64,000 nt of DNA from the NCBI RefSeq assembly GCF_012641465.1, contig NZ_JABAIK010000016.1, forward strand, positions 1 to 64,000. The letters run 5' to 3'. This document shows positions 7,988 to 17,275 of this stretch, piece by piece. Below the pieces are notes generated by a model. The model ran no database searches. It saw only the letters and a program-made list of their open reading frames with translations, and was not told the DNA's origin. This DNA comes from Vibrio agarilyticus. Lineage in GTDB: Bacteria > Pseudomonadota > Gammaproteobacteria > Enterobacterales > Vibrionaceae. Each line of letters begins with the position of its first letter. Position 1 is the first letter of the stretch. Made by a program: the position numbers and the translations under genes.

Positions 7988-9652
7988 TTAGGCTGCAATC
8001 AGCAACTCTTTGGCATTGGCCAATGTTGAGGCTGTGATTTCACTGCCTCCGAGCAAACGGGCAAGCTCTGCAACGCGTTGGTCTCTTTCTAACAAATGCA
8101 TTTGGGTTTCAGTGTGTCCTTTCTCGCTATGTTTTGACACAAACATTTGCTGGTGGCCACAGCCGGCGACCTGAGGAAGGTGAGTGACGCACAACACTTG
8201 GGTTGACTCGCCTAACGTACGCAACATTTTACCCACCACGGCAGCAGTAGGGCCGCTGATCCCGACATCGACTTCGTCAAAGATAAGGCTGGGTGTGTCA
8301 ACTTTCTGGGCTGTAATGACTTGAATTGCAAGTGATATTCGCGAAAGCTCACCGCCGGAGGCGACTTTCGCAATCGGTTGTAGTGGCTGCCCTGGGTTGG
8401 TCGAGACCAAAAACGTCACTAAATCCATGCCAAGTGGGGAAGGACGAGTGGCACTGGAATCAACATCAATACAAAATTGCGCGTGTTGCATACTTAACTC
8501 ATGCATGCTGGCGGTGATGAGTTTGTTCAGCTCTTTTGCATAACGTACGCGCGATTTGTGCAGTTTTTCAGCTGCTGTTTCAAATGTGGCGAAAAGTTGC
8601 GTGACTTCTTGAGCCAGTTCATCAAGGCGTTCATCTGAACAGTCAAGCGCGGCGACTTGCGCGAGCAAATCTTGATGATGTTGGTAAAGCTCTTCGGGTA
8701 ACACATGATGCTTGCGCGCCATCGACATGACTTTGGAAAAACGTTCTTCAACAAAGGCCATTCGAGCCGGATCGACATCGATATTGTCAAGGTAACCACG
8801 CAGCTCAGTATTGGCTTCTTCGACTTGAATAACTGCTTCGGCCAGCATATTAGGCAATTCGCGCAATGATTCATCCATTTCGACGAGTTTTTCCAATGAA
8901 TGACTGGCCGACTGCAACAGCTGCAACACGTTAACCTCGTCGCCTTCGTACAGCAGTTCGATAGTTTGCTGGCATGTTGCTGCCAATTCACCACTGTTGG
9001 CGAGGCGTTTGTGCTCGAGCTCGAGCTCGCCAAACTCATCTTCTGCAATGGCCAGCTCGTTTAACTCTTTAATTTGATATTCGAGCAGTTGCTTCTGCGC
9101 TAAGTTCTGTTGGCTGTTTTCTTTAAGTTGCTTGAGTGCGTTATCAGCATGACGCCATTTTTGATAAGCGTTACGGGTGCTTTTTAAGAGGTTATGGTGG
9201 CCTGCGTATTGATCAAGCATGGCCAGTTGGTGGTCACTCTTCATTAACTGATGGTGCGCGTGTTGGCCGTGAATATTGATCAGCAGTTGACCAACCGCTT
9301 TAAGCTGAGAAAGTGGCACCGGACTGCCATTAATGAAGGCGCGTGAGCGACCGTCTTTGGTGATGGTTCGGCGTAGAATACAATCACTGCCATCAAGCAG
9401 ATCGTTGTCTTCTAACCAGCGCGTTGCATGCAGGTTGTTCTCAAGTAAAAACGCGGCGCTCACTTCGGTTTTTTCTTCGCCTTGACGTACCATATTGGCG
9501 TCGGCGCGCCCACCCAAACACAGGCCTAGCGCATCAATCGCAATCGATTTACCCGCGCCTGTTTCGCCTGTAATCGTCGTCATGCCTTTAGAAAGTTCAA
9601 GTTGCAGTGATTTTACAATCGCGAAATTGTTAACGCTAAGATGAGCCAGCAT
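7988..9652 (-). CDS. recN: DNA repair protein RecN
   Basis: A 554-residue SMC-like ATPase for double-strand break repair in the cytoplasm. It starts [20 protein letters not shown], has Walker A GETGAGKS near residue 32, a long coiled-coil middle (residues about 160-360) and C-terminal signature/Walker B segments ([27 protein letters not shown]). E. coli RecN is 553 residues. The ATG at 9652 fits the family; an upstream extension would run through the SOS operator. Two LexA boxes directly upstream show strong SOS control, as in E. coli. It is monocistronic. Confidence 0.96.
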   Translation of the reverse strand: MLAHLSVNNFAIVKSLQLELSKGMTTITGETGAGKSIAIDALGLCLGGRADANMVRQGEEKTEVSAAFLLENNLHATRWLEDNDLLDGSDCILRRTITKDGRSRAFINGSPVPLSQLKAVGQLLINIHGQHAHHQLMKSDHQLAMLDQYAGHHNLLKSTRNAYQKWRHADNALKQLKENSQQNLAQKQLLEYQIKELNELAIAEDEFGELELEHKRLANSGELAATCQQTIELLYEGDEVNVLQLLQSASHSLEKLVEMDESLRELPNMLAEAVIQVEEANTELRGYLDNIDVDPARMAFVEERFSKVMSMARKHHVLPEELYQHHQDLLAQVAALDCSDERLDELAQEVTQLFATFETAAEKLHKSRVRYAKELNKLITASMHELSMQHAQFCIDVDSSATRPSPLGMDLVTFLVSTNPGQPLQPIAKVASGGELSRISLAIQVITAQKVDTPSLIFDEVDVGISGPTAAVVGKMLRTLGESTQVLCVTHLPQVAGCGHQQMFVSKHSEKGHTETQMHLLERDQRVAELARLLGGSEITASTLANAKELLIAA

Positions 9653-9676
9653 GGGTTTACCTGTATGAAAGAACAA

Positions 9677-9696
9677 TACTGTATATAAGTTCAGTA
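9677..9696 (-). promoter_or_regulatory. LexA box 1 of recN
   Basis: CTG-N10-CAG with the spacer TATATAAGTT matches the LexA consensus taCTGT-AT-rich-ACAGta closely at its outer positions. It is the operator nearer the recN start, ending 25 bp upstream of the ATG. Confidence 0.88.
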
Positions 9697-9698
9697 TA

Positions 9699-9718
9699 TA
9701 CTGTTTCTTTATACAGTA
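9699..9718 (-). promoter_or_regulatory. LexA box 2 of recN
   Basis: A second LexA operator, TACTGTTTCTTTATACAGTA, with perfect CTGT/ACAG ends. The two boxes are 22 bp apart centre to centre (two helical turns), which should favour cooperative repression. Confidence 0.93.
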
Positions 9719-9882
9719 AAGATCTGTCAAGCAGAAAAATTGCGAATGATCACAGGAAGTGATTTACGTTCACCCTATTGATATTTATCGAAAAGCTAAG
9801 ATGCAAAGTTGAGCTAATAACGCGGTGACGGGCTCTTTATCACCGCCATCGCGTTTGTTTCATGCCTTGGTGAGTAGCGCGC

Positions 9883-10767
9883 CTAGAAGAGCTTGCTTGA
9901 CCAGCCGAGTTTATTTCGCAAGACGTGATAATAGCTGTAGCCTTGTGGGTGAATCAGTTTGAGCACATTAGGGCTTTGAAAAATCAAGATCTCATCGCCA
10001 GGGGTGACAGGCAGCGAGACTTGACCATCGCAGCTGATTTCTTGCGTGCCGCGATTTTCTGGTGACACCACTAATTTTATTTGCCGCTTACCATCAACCA
10101 CCAAAGGTCGACTTGAGAGGGTATGGGGAAACATAGGAACGAGTGACATCGCGTTTAAGCTGGGTGATAAAATTGGGCCACCACCAGAAAGTGAATACGC
10201 AGTTGAACCTGTCGGTGTGGCGACAATGAGACCATCGGCGCGCAGAGAAAACGCAAAACTGTTGTCAATGTACACTTCAAATTCAATCATATGGGCAACT
10301 TGCCCTGCATGAAGTACCACTTCGTTCAATGCCGCATTACGACTTTTGACTTGATCATGACGGTGAATTTCCGCTTCAAGCAGAAATCGCTCTTCAGCGA
10401 TAAAATGACCATCAAGCACCGTTTGCAACGGTTGGTGAAAATTGTCAGGATCTAAGTCAGTCAAAAAGCCCAAGTTGCCTCGATTGACACCAATCACTGA
10501 AATATCAAAGCGCGAGAGGATTCTCGCAGCACCCAGCATGTTGCCATCACCACCGACGACAATCGCTAAGTCGGCACGTTGGCCTAAGTCGACTAAACTG
10601 GCAAAGTGAGCTTTAGGCACATCAGTCAGCGTGTTCGCTAGGCGATCGTCAATCAACACCTCATATTCCATGGCGATCAGCCACTCGTAGAGATCTCGAT
10701 GAGTTTGAACGGCTTGTTGATTCCGTGGCTTACCAATAATGGCGATCACGTTAAATGGTCTTTTCAT
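9883..10767 (-). CDS. nadK: NAD kinase
   Basis: A 294-residue cytoplasmic kinase that phosphorylates NAD to NADP using ATP. The GGDGN motif ([15 protein letters not shown], about residues 71-85) and the [17 protein letters not shown] nucleotide-binding segment (about residues 185-201) are diagnostic. Length agrees with E. coli NadK (292). It is divergent from grpE, so the region 10768-10912 holds promoters for both. Confidence 0.96.
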   Translation of the reverse strand: MKRPFNVIAIIGKPRNQQAVQTHRDLYEWLIAMEYEVLIDDRLANTLTDVPKAHFASLVDLGQRADLAIVVGGDGNMLGAARILSRFDISVIGVNRGNLGFLTDLDPDNFHQPLQTVLDGHFIAEERFLLEAEIHRHDQVKSRNAALNEVVLHAGQVAHMIEFEVYIDNSFAFSLRADGLIVATPTGSTAYSLSGGGPILSPSLNAMSLVPMFPHTLSSRPLVVDGKRQIKLVVSPENRGTQEISCDGQVSLPVTPGDEILIFQSPNVLKLIHPQGYSYYHVLRNKLGWSSKLF

Positions 10768-10788
10768 AGTATTTCCGTGTCTTGGAGA

Positions 10789-10814
10789 CTTGAATCGGCA
10801 CGTATCATCCCCAT
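10789..10814 (+). promoter_or_regulatory. Sigma-32 heat-shock promoter of grpE
   Basis: CTTGAA at 10789-10794 and CCCCAT at 10809-10814 are exactly the sigma-32 consensus hexamers with a 14-bp spacer. About 100 bp before the grpE ATG. Confidence 0.93.
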
Positions 10815-10912
10815 AATAATGGCAAGTTACCTTTTTACGCGAATTTTTGTGACTATCAAGCCCTTAAAACGTGAATCGGTTTAAGGATAAATGTTTGAAT
10901 TCTGGAGATATC

Positions 10913-11518
10913 ATGAGCAACGAAGAGAACAAGATCAAAGACGAAGAGCTACAACAAGCCGCCGAACAAGAAGCGTCAGACGCGCAAGTTGTCGGTAGCG
11001 ATGCTGATATCGAATGGAATGAAGAGACCGAACTCGATGAGCAAGCGGCTAAAATTGCTCAGCTAGAAGCGGCACTTTTGGCCAGCGAAGCGCGAGTAAA
11101 AGAACAGCAAGACAGCGTGCTACGTGCAAAAGCGGAAGTGGAAAACATGCGCCGCCGCACTGAGCAAGAAATTGATAAAGCGCGTAAATACGCGTTGAGC
11201 AAGTTTGCTGAAGAGTTACTGCCAGTGATTGATAATCTGGAGCGAGCCATTCAATCGGCCGATGCCAGCAATGAGACGCTAAAACCGATTATTGAAGGGG
11301 TAGAGTTAACTCACAAAACCTTCGTTGGTACATTGAACAAGTTTGGCCTTCAAGAAATCAACCCTGAAGGTCAAGCATTTAACCCTGAATACCACCAAGC
11401 GATGTCTATCCAAGAAAGCGCAGATCACGAACCGAATACGGTAATGTTTGTCATGCAAAAAGGTTATGAATTGAACGGTCGCGTCATTCGTCCTGCGATG
11501 GTAATGGTTGCGAAATAA
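10913..11518 (+). CDS. grpE: Nucleotide exchange factor GrpE
   Basis: A 201-residue cochaperone that exchanges ADP for ATP on DnaK. It has an acidic N terminus, a long coiled coil (about residues 45-110, around [24 protein letters not shown]) and the C-terminal beta domain ending in [15 protein letters not shown], the family hallmark. The ATG at 10913 is preceded by GGAG and gives the family length (E. coli 197). It is separated from dnaK by its own terminator and an ERIC-like repeat, so the two are not a simple operon; both have sigma-32 promoters. Confidence 0.96.
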   Translation: MSNEENKIKDEELQQAAEQEASDAQVVGSDADIEWNEETELDEQAAKIAQLEAALLASEARVKEQQDSVLRAKAEVENMRRRTEQEIDKARKYALSKFAEELLPVIDNLERAIQSADASNETLKPIIEGVELTHKTFVGTLNKFGLQEINPEGQAFNPEYHQAMSIQESADHEPNTVMFVMQKGYELNGRVIRPAMVMVAK

Positions 11519-11557
11519 TCGCTGCTTCTTTGATGAGAAATCAGCAATAAAACTGAG

Positions 11558-11581
11558 TAAGGGGCGTAAGCCCCTTTTTTG
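11558..11581 (+). terminator. Terminator of grpE
   Basis: AAGGGGC, loop GTAA, GCCCCTTTTTT. Confidence 0.9.
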
Positions 11582-11638
11582 TGCCGCTAATCTTGTCAAA
11601 GGCGCACTCTTTTGATTGAGCGTCTGTTTTGACCTTGC

Positions 11639-11780
11639 TATATCCGCCCCTCGTGAAGTTGTGGCGCTTGTTGTTAACTAGGTTAGTGCTGGCTTTGGCA
11701 ACCCTCATCACATAATTCGTTTATGTTCAGAGGTTTTGTTCATTTTCCGCCTAGCCACAACACCAAGTTGTTTGGATATA
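11639..11780 (+). repeat. ERIC-like repeat with internal insertion (142 bp)
   Basis: Left end TATATCCGCCCCTCGTGAAG, right end CACCAAGTTGTTTGGATATA, central CATCACATAATTCGTTTATG. Compared with the 127-bp copy at 1160 it carries about 15 extra bases in the left half. It sits between the grpE terminator and the dnaK promoters. Confidence 0.75.
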
Positions 11781-11844
11781 GAGTCAGCAAATTAGGGAAA
11801 AGGCGGCGAAATAAGAAAAAATCGTAATTTTTTTCTCGCTCGCC

Positions 11845-11873
11845 CTTGAAAAGCACTTGGACGCCCTTATCTA
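11845..11873 (+). promoter_or_regulatory. Upstream sigma-32 promoter of dnaK
   Basis: CCCTTGAA-type -35 (CTTGAA at 11845-11850) and CCCTTATCTA at 11864-11873, spacer 13. The -10 departs from CCCCAT at two positions. Confidence 0.7.
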
Positions 11874-11920
11874 TTGGGCATAGAGAAGCAAACATTGATT
11901 ATTTTTGTTTGCGAGCAGGG

Positions 11921-11950
11921 CTTGAAACCCGATTCTCGCCGCCCCACATA
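11921..11950 (+). promoter_or_regulatory. Downstream sigma-32 promoter of dnaK
   Basis: CTTGAA at 11921-11926, 15-bp spacer, CCCCACATA at 11942-11950. It lies 46 bp before the dnaK ATG. With the upstream one it forms a tandem heat-shock promoter pair. Confidence 0.8.
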
Positions 11951-11995
11951 GGGGGCATAACCAGACGAAAATAGAATTTATTCGGAGATAGCCAG

Positions 11996-13903
11996 ATGGG
12001 TAAAATCATTGGTATTGACTTAGGTACTACGAACTCTTGTGTTGCTGTACTAGATGGCGACAAACCACGTGTTATTGAAAACGCAGAGGGTGAGCGCACC
12101 ACCCCATCGGTGATTGGCTACACCGACGGTGAAACGCTAGTAGGTCAGCCTGCAAAACGCCAAGCAGTTACAAACCCTACCAACACGCTATTTGCTATTA
12201 AGCGTTTGATTGGTCGCCGTTTTGAAGATGAAGAAGTGCAACGCGACATTTCTATCATGCCTTACAAAATCGTAAAAGCAGACAATGGTGATGCTTGGGT
12301 TGAAGCGCAAGGTCAAAAAATGGCCGCTCCTCAAGTTTCTGCTGAAGTATTGAAAAAAATGAAGAAAACCGCTGAAGACTTCCTTGGTGAGGAAGTAACT
12401 GGCGCGGTTATCACAGTACCGGCTTACTTTAACGATGCGCAGCGTCAGGCAACAAAAGACGCGGGCCGCATTGCTGGTCTTGAAGTAAAACGTATCATCA
12501 ACGAACCAACTGCTGCGGCATTGGCATACGGCCTTGATAAGAAAGGCGGTGACCGCACTATCGCGGTGTATGACTTAGGTGGTGGTACATTTGATATTTC
12601 AATCATCGAAATCGATGAAGTAGAAGGCGAGAAGACGTTTGAAGTTTTGGCTACTAACGGTGACACTCACTTAGGTGGTGAAGACTTCGATAACCGTCTG
12701 ATCAACTATTTGGTTGATGAGTTCAAGAAAGATCAAGGTATCGACCTTAAAACCGATCCACTGGCAATGCAGCGTGTGAAAGAAGCAGCTGAAAAAGCAA
12801 AAATTGAGCTGTCTTCAACAACCCAAACTGATGTTAACCTACCGTATGTAACGGCAGACGCAACCGGTCCTAAGCACATGAACGTGAAAGTGACTCGTGC
12901 TAAGTTGGAATCACTGGTTGAAGACTTAGTACAACGCTCACTTGAGCCGTTGAAAGTTGCACTGGCTGACGCAGACCTATCGGTAAGCGAAATTACTGAC
13001 GTTATCTTGGTTGGTGGTCAAACACGTATGCCAATGGTACAAGCGAAAGTTACTGAGTTCTTTGGTAAAGAGCCACGTCGTGATGTGAACCCAGATGAAG
13101 CCGTTGCAATGGGCGCAGCAGTCCAAGGTGGCGTACTAGCTGGTGATGTGAAAGACGTTCTACTACTTGACGTGACGCCATTGTCTCTTGGTATTGAAAC
13201 CATGGGCGGCGTGATGACCAAATTGGTTGAGAAGAACACCACGATTCCAACCAAAGCGAATCAAGTTTTCTCTACTGCAGAAGATAACCAAAATGCGGTA
13301 ACGATCCATGTTCTACAAGGTGAGCGTAAGCAAGCTATGTACAACAAATCGCTTGGTCAATTTAACTTAGAAGGCATTCAACCAGCACCACGCGGCATGC
13401 CACAAATCGAAGTTATTTTTGACCTTGATGCTGATGGTATCTTGCATGTTTCTGCAAAAGATAAGCAAACAGGCAAAGAGCAAAAGATCACCATTCAAGC
13501 GTCTGGCGGTCTGAGCGATGAAGAAATCGAAAAAATGGTTCAAGAAGCAGAAGCAAACAAAGAAGCGGACAAAAAGTTCGAAGAGCTTGCTACTGCGCGT
13601 AACCAAGCTGACCAAATGATTCACGGCACTCGCAAACAAGTTGAAGAAGCCGGTGAAGCATTACCAGCCGATGAAAAAGAGAAGATTGAAGCTGCGATCT
13701 CTGAGCTAGAAACCGCTCGTAAGGGTGATGATAAAGAAGCTATCGACGCGAAAGTGCAAGCCCTGATGACAGCATCACAAAAGCTAATGGAAATCGCACA
13801 ACAACAAGCTCAAGCGCAGCAAGCTCAAGGTGATGATGCTGGCTCGAAAGACGACGACGTTGTTGACGCGGAATTTGAAGAAGTAAAAGACGATAAGAAG
13901 TAA
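11996..13903 (+). CDS. dnaK: Molecular chaperone DnaK (Hsp70)
   Basis: A 635-residue Hsp70. It begins [21 protein letters not shown] (phosphate 1 motif), with [16 protein letters not shown] near residue 192, an [10 protein letters not shown] segment near 340, the substrate-binding domain from about 390 and an acidic Gln-rich tail ending in [12 protein letters not shown], the usual EEVxD-type terminus. It is the cytoplasmic chaperone that binds exposed hydrophobic segments with DnaJ and GrpE. Length compares with 638 in E. coli. GGAG lies ten bases before the ATG. Two sigma-32 promoters precede it and a terminator follows, so dnaJ may rely partly on its own promoter. Confidence 0.98.
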   Translation: MGKIIGIDLGTTNSCVAVLDGDKPRVIENAEGERTTPSVIGYTDGETLVGQPAKRQAVTNPTNTLFAIKRLIGRRFEDEEVQRDISIMPYKIVKADNGDAWVEAQGQKMAAPQVSAEVLKKMKKTAEDFLGEEVTGAVITVPAYFNDAQRQATKDAGRIAGLEVKRIINEPTAAALAYGLDKKGGDRTIAVYDLGGGTFDISIIEIDEVEGEKTFEVLATNGDTHLGGEDFDNRLINYLVDEFKKDQGIDLKTDPLAMQRVKEAAEKAKIELSSTTQTDVNLPYVTADATGPKHMNVKVTRAKLESLVEDLVQRSLEPLKVALADADLSVSEITDVILVGGQTRMPMVQAKVTEFFGKEPRRDVNPDEAVAMGAAVQGGVLAGDVKDVLLLDVTPLSLGIETMGGVMTKLVEKNTTIPTKANQVFSTAEDNQNAVTIHVLQGERKQAMYNKSLGQFNLEGIQPAPRGMPQIEVIFDLDADGILHVSAKDKQTGKEQKITIQASGGLSDEEIEKMVQEAEANKEADKKFEELATARNQADQMIHGTRKQVEEAGEALPADEKEKIEAAISELETARKGDDKEAIDAKVQALMTASQKLMEIAQQQAQAQQAQGDDAGSKDDDVVDAEFEEVKDDKK

Positions 13904-14024
13904 TTTTTCCTCACTAGGGAAATCGGATTTCGCTGTTAGATGTGCTCATTTACATCGGTAGATTGTGCATTTCTTTCTGGAAATTAAATCCCTAGCTAAG
14001 AAGAATTAATCTTATATCTATTTC

Positions 14025-14060
14025 AACGGGCGTCAGAGGTTACTCTTACGCCCGTTTGTT
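14025..14060 (+). terminator. Terminator of dnaK
   Basis: ACGGGCGT...ACGCCCGT stem followed by TTGTTTGT; the broken T-tract suggests read-through into dnaJ is possible. Confidence 0.7.
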
Positions 14061-14206
14061 TGTAAATTTGGTTGTCTTTCTAGCTAAATACTTTGCGAGT
14101 GCGAGTTGATATCATACCGCGAGAGCTTTTAGCTAGAACGAGATAAAAACACCCAACGGCACATGCAGTTTGTGTGTTGTTTGCAGTAAACATTGGTGAT
14201 CGAAAC

Positions 14207-15352
14207 ATGTCAAAACGTGATCTTTACGAAGTATTAGGTGTCGCACGCGACGCCGCTGAACGCGACATCAAAAAGGCGTACAAGCGCCTAGCGATGAAAT
14301 ACCACCCAGACCGTAATCAGGGTGATGAAACCGCGGCGGATAAATTTAAAGAAGTTAAAGAAGCGTATGAAATCTTAACCGATCCACAAAAGAAAGCGGC
14401 GTACGATCAGTACGGTCATGCGGCGTTTGAACAAGGTGGCGGCGGCTTCGGCGGCGGCGGTTTTGGTGGTGGTGCTGATTTTGGCGACATCTTTGGTGAT
14501 GTGTTTGGCGATATTTTTGGTGGCGGCCGTCGTGGCGGTGGTCAACCTCGCGCACAACGTGGTGCTGATTTACGTTACAACATGGAATTGTCTCTTGAAG
14601 AAGCGGTGCGCGGCGTCTCGAAAGAGATCCAGATTACCACTTTGGTTGAGTGTGATACCTGTGATGGCACTGGCGCGAAGAAAGGCACCGCGGTTGAAAC
14701 CTGTAATACCTGTCATGGTTCTGGCCAAGTGCAAATGCGTCAGGGCTTTTTTGCGGTTCAGCAGACCTGTCCAACGTGTCATGGTAAAGGCAAAATCATC
14801 AAAGAGCCTTGTGATGTGTGCCATGGTCAAGGTCGTAAGCAGAAAACCAAAACCCTCAATGTTAAAATTCCAGCCGGTGTCGACACGGGTGACCGTATTC
14901 GTTTAACGGGCGAAGGTGAAGCGGGCGAGCTTGGCGCACCTGCTGGCGATTTGTACGTTCAAGTGCATGTTCGCGAACACCACATTTTTGAGCGTGACGG
15001 TAACAACTTGTACTGCGAAGTGCCCGTTAGCTTCAGTATGGCAGCGCTTGGCGGTGAAGTGGAAGTACCAACACTTGACGGCCGAGTGAGCTTGAAAGTG
15101 CCAGCAGAAACACAGACCGGTCGTATGTTCCGTATGCGTGGTAAAGGCGTGAAAGGCGTTCGTGGTGGTGGTGTTGGTGACTTGATTGTCAAGCTGGTGG
15201 TAGAGACGCCGGTGAGTTTGAGCGCCCGCCAAAAAGAGTTGCTGCGTGAATTTGAAGAATCTTGTGGTGGCGATGCTGCGACCAAGCACAAGCCTAAAGC
15301 TGAAGGCTTTTTCAATGGTGTGAAAAAGTTCTTTGATGACCTAACCAGCTAA
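14207..15352 (+). CDS. dnaJ: Cochaperone DnaJ (Hsp40)
   Basis: A 381-residue type I J-protein that stimulates DnaK ATPase. Domains in order are the J domain (residues 1-70, HPD in YHPDRN at about 33-35), a Gly/Phe-rich linker (about 75-115), four CxxCxGxG zinc motifs (first CDTCDGTG, last CDVCHGQG) and C-terminal peptide-binding domains. The ATG at 14207 gives the standard [12 protein letters not shown] start; a longer frame upstream lacks homology. It lies 300 bp after dnaK, beyond a weak terminator. Confidence 0.97.
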   Translation: MSKRDLYEVLGVARDAAERDIKKAYKRLAMKYHPDRNQGDETAADKFKEVKEAYEILTDPQKKAAYDQYGHAAFEQGGGGFGGGGFGGGADFGDIFGDVFGDIFGGGRRGGGQPRAQRGADLRYNMELSLEEAVRGVSKEIQITTLVECDTCDGTGAKKGTAVETCNTCHGSGQVQMRQGFFAVQQTCPTCHGKGKIIKEPCDVCHGQGRKQKTKTLNVKIPAGVDTGDRIRLTGEGEAGELGAPAGDLYVQVHVREHHIFERDGNNLYCEVPVSFSMAALGGEVEVPTLDGRVSLKVPAETQTGRMFRMRGKGVKGVRGGGVGDLIVKLVVETPVSLSARQKELLREFEESCGGDAATKHKPKAEGFFNGVKKFFDDLTS

Positions 15353-15382
15353 GCGCTTTCTCTTTAATGAGTTGAACGTCAT

Positions 15383-15410
15383 AAAAACCTCGCATTGCGA
15401 GGTTTTTTTA
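15383..15410 (+). terminator. Terminator of dnaJ
   Basis: AAAAACCTCGCA and TGCGAGGTTTTTTT. Confidence 0.93.
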
Positions 15411-15429
15411 TGCGCGATATTTTTCGAAC

Positions 15430-15574
15430 TATAGCCAAACAACTTGACGATGCAGGTAGGCGGCAAACGAGCAAAGCCTCTGAGCATAGACTAACCATGT
15501 GATGAGGTTTGTGAGAGTCAGCCCCTTAATGTTTCAAAGAAAAGCGCTGCACCTTCAAGTAGGACGGGGATATC
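15430..15574 (-). repeat. ERIC-like repeat, inverted, with about 20-bp insertion
   Basis: Opposite orientation to the other copies: TATAGCCAAACAACTTGACG at left, TTCAAGTAGGACGGGGATAT at right. On the minus strand it holds the segment TTTCTTTGAAACATTAAGGG, which is nearly identical to an insertion in the copy at 59885, so the two belong to one subfamily. It ends 12 bp from the stop of the divergent pilin gene. Confidence 0.82.
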
Positions 15575-15585
15575 GAAAAGAGGTG

Positions 15586-16050
15586 TTACTGCCAACAAGC
15601 GGTCGGTGCACGCTTATTGATGGCATTGATCCATATGGTGTTGCTGGGAGAGTCGCTGCTTGAAAAGCAAGCATCTGTGTGTTGTGAAAGGTCATTTTGT
15701 GCCACCGCACTGATACGATAGGGGGCACCATCACTTTCGCTTTCTTTGGCAACAGTAAATTGAAAGCGTTTTGGGTCCGAGTCGCAAATCAAGCAATCAC
15801 TGCCGTCGTAAACCGCGCTCCAATCAAATGTTCCTGTGGCGCCATCGTAATTTTGTTCAATCACCAATTGCATACGTAACATATCGGCGAGTGCAACATG
15901 GCGGTGGGACCGCACCAGGTAGTCTTGAAAGCTTGGGTACGCGATGGTCGACAAAATTGCCACGATAGCGACTGCAAGCAGTAATTCGATTAGGGTCATT
16001 CCACTAAGCGCAACCCTTGTTACTTTGCACGATTTTTTTTGACTTCTCAC
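15586..16050 (-). CDS. pilE: Type IV pilin-like minor pilin (PilE family)
   Basis: A 154-residue prepilin-like protein. The class III signal is SG^MTLIELLLAVAIVAIL: cleavage after Gly, Glu at mature position 5, then the N-terminal transmembrane/assembly helix. The C-terminal half has four Cys, including CLIC. The GTG at 16050, with AAGGAAA upstream, is the preferred start (leader about 17 residues); an ATG at 16116 gives an unusually long leader. It is probably a minor pilin for the MSHA/PilA-type machinery. It is divergent from the next four pilin genes, as in the V. cholerae locus next to dnaJ. The symbol follows the PilE family and is tentative. Confidence 0.82.
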   Translation of the reverse strand: MRSQKKSCKVTRVALSGMTLIELLLAVAIVAILSTIAYPSFQDYLVRSHRHVALADMLRMQLVIEQNYDGATGTFDWSAVYDGSDCLICDSDPKRFQFTVAKESESDGAPYRISAVAQNDLSQHTDACFSSSDSPSNTIWINAINKRAPTACWQ

Positions 16051-16149
16051 GAGGCATTTCCTTTCAGCATCTTCAAGCTGTGTGTTCGATGATAGTATTT
16101 TTCTTATTAAAAGCATGCCAAATGCTCAGAGTTAAAAGGAAAATGCGAA

Positions 16150-16650
16150 ATGAATCGCGGCTTTAGCTTAATTGAACTGATGATAACCTGCGTTGTGGTT
16201 GCGGCGCTTCTCAGTTTTGCTGTGCCCAGCTTTCGCGATATTCAGCAGCGCGCTCAGATCACCCGCCTTGCAGAAGAGCTGAACGGCTTCTTATTGAATG
16301 CAAAATCTGAGGCTGCGCTGAGAAACCAAGATCTTGTTGTTGCGATTAGTAGTACAAAAGAGACGACGGTGTCTGATGGTGGCTGGGTACTGTCTTTGCA
16401 AGACCCTAGTGGAAAGGAGCTGCAGCAAGTCAGTGGGGTGAATTTTCCTAACACCACTTTTACCCATAATTACAGCTCAAAAAAAATCACTTTCGATAAT
16501 GTACGCGGTTGGCCGACGGGAGGGGCGTTTAACATCGCTCCATTAGCAAGCGTAAGTCATACAGTCGAAGTGCGCCTTTCTAATCCGCCCGGTAGAATTC
16601 GTTTGTGTGGCGCGTCGCAGCCAGTGGGGCACTATGAAGAATGTCCATAA
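16150..16650 (+). CDS. fimT: GspH/FimT family pseudopilin
   Basis: A 166-residue minor pseudopilin. The very short leader MNRG is followed by FSLIELMITCVVVAALLSFAVPSF, a canonical prepilin peptidase site and hydrophobic helix. The C-terminal domain fits GspH/FimT (…VEVRLSNPPGRIRLCG…). Such proteins prime pilus assembly, and FimT homologues have been linked to DNA binding in natural transformation. The first gene of a tightly packed pilin operon; the next gene begins inside its last six codons. Confidence 0.82.
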   Translation: MNRGFSLIELMITCVVVAALLSFAVPSFRDIQQRAQITRLAEELNGFLLNAKSEAALRNQDLVVAISSTKETTVSDGGWVLSLQDPSGKELQQVSGVNFPNTTFTHNYSSKKITFDNVRGWPTGGAFNIAPLASVSHTVEVRLSNPPGRIRLCGASQPVGHYEECP

Positions 16651-17275
16651 AAAAGCGATTCAAGGGGTGAGTTTGGTCGAGCTCCTTGTGGCAAGTTCAT
16701 TGTCATTGGTGGTGCTCGGTAGTGTGACATCGGTATTTTTGTCTGGCTTTATCAACAGCCAAAAAAACGCTCAAACCTTGATGCTGCAACAAAATATCAC
16801 CGGCAACATGCAAATCCTCGTTGAAGAGGTTCAGCGTGCAGGGCATGGTGGTTTGGCGGCGGCAACCTTAGCTGGTGCAACGCGCCTTGTTGAGTTTGAT
16901 ACCGATGCGCAGTGGCTCGCGCTGACGATGCGCTATGAGTTTACAGATACGAACGAAAACGTGTGTTATCGCTATGACAGCGTCCGCTATGAGTATCGTG
17001 ACAACAATTTATGGCACTGCACTCATCAATCGACTACAAGTTCGGCAAATTGTGTTTCTGCCCAGCCACCAGCAGCGTCTGATATTCGTTATTGCCGCCG
17101 ACTATTTGATGAGAACGTTATGACTATTAGTGATTTTCAGATTGAATCGCAAACGGTAATCTCGGCCAGTGCCAATACTCAGCGATTGACTTTGGCATTA
17201 GAAGGCCATTCGAACGCTGATGTCAGTAATCACTATCGTATTGAACGCACATTTTTGTTGAGGAACTGGCAATGA
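16634..17275 (+). CDS. PilW-like minor pilin
   Basis: A 213-residue prepilin-like protein. The leader MKNVHKKAIQG precedes VSLVELLVASSLSLVVLGSVTSVFL (Glu at mature +5). The ATG at 16634 has a G-rich SD and overlaps fimT by 17 bp, so translation is probably coupled. Position and profile (long body, several Cys, RYEYRDNNLWHC) match PilW-type priming pilins. Assignment rests on the N-terminal signature and operon position, since the body is poorly conserved. Confidence 0.75.
   Translation: MKNVHKKAIQGVSLVELLVASSLSLVVLGSVTSVFLSGFINSQKNAQTLMLQQNITGNMQILVEEVQRAGHGGLAAATLAGATRLVEFDTDAQWLALTMRYEFTDTNENVCYRYDSVRYEYRDNNLWHCTHQSTTSSANCVSAQPPAASDIRYCRRLFDENVMTISDFQIESQTVISASANTQRLTLALEGHSNADVSNHYRIERTFLLRNWQ

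Noticed and set aside
8527-9048. 173-codon minus-strand ORF inside recN
   Set aside because: Alternate frame of recN, no SD, Cys/Ser-rich as expected from a shifted coiled-coil coding sequence.
9820-9848. Inverted repeat after nadK (GCGGTGA/TCACCGC)
   Set aside because: Only seven pairs and no T-tract on the nadK strand; not strong enough to call a terminator.
14418-14906. 162-codon ORF within dnaJ
   Set aside because: Shifted frame of the Gly-rich and zinc-finger coding region; the composition follows from dnaJ codons.
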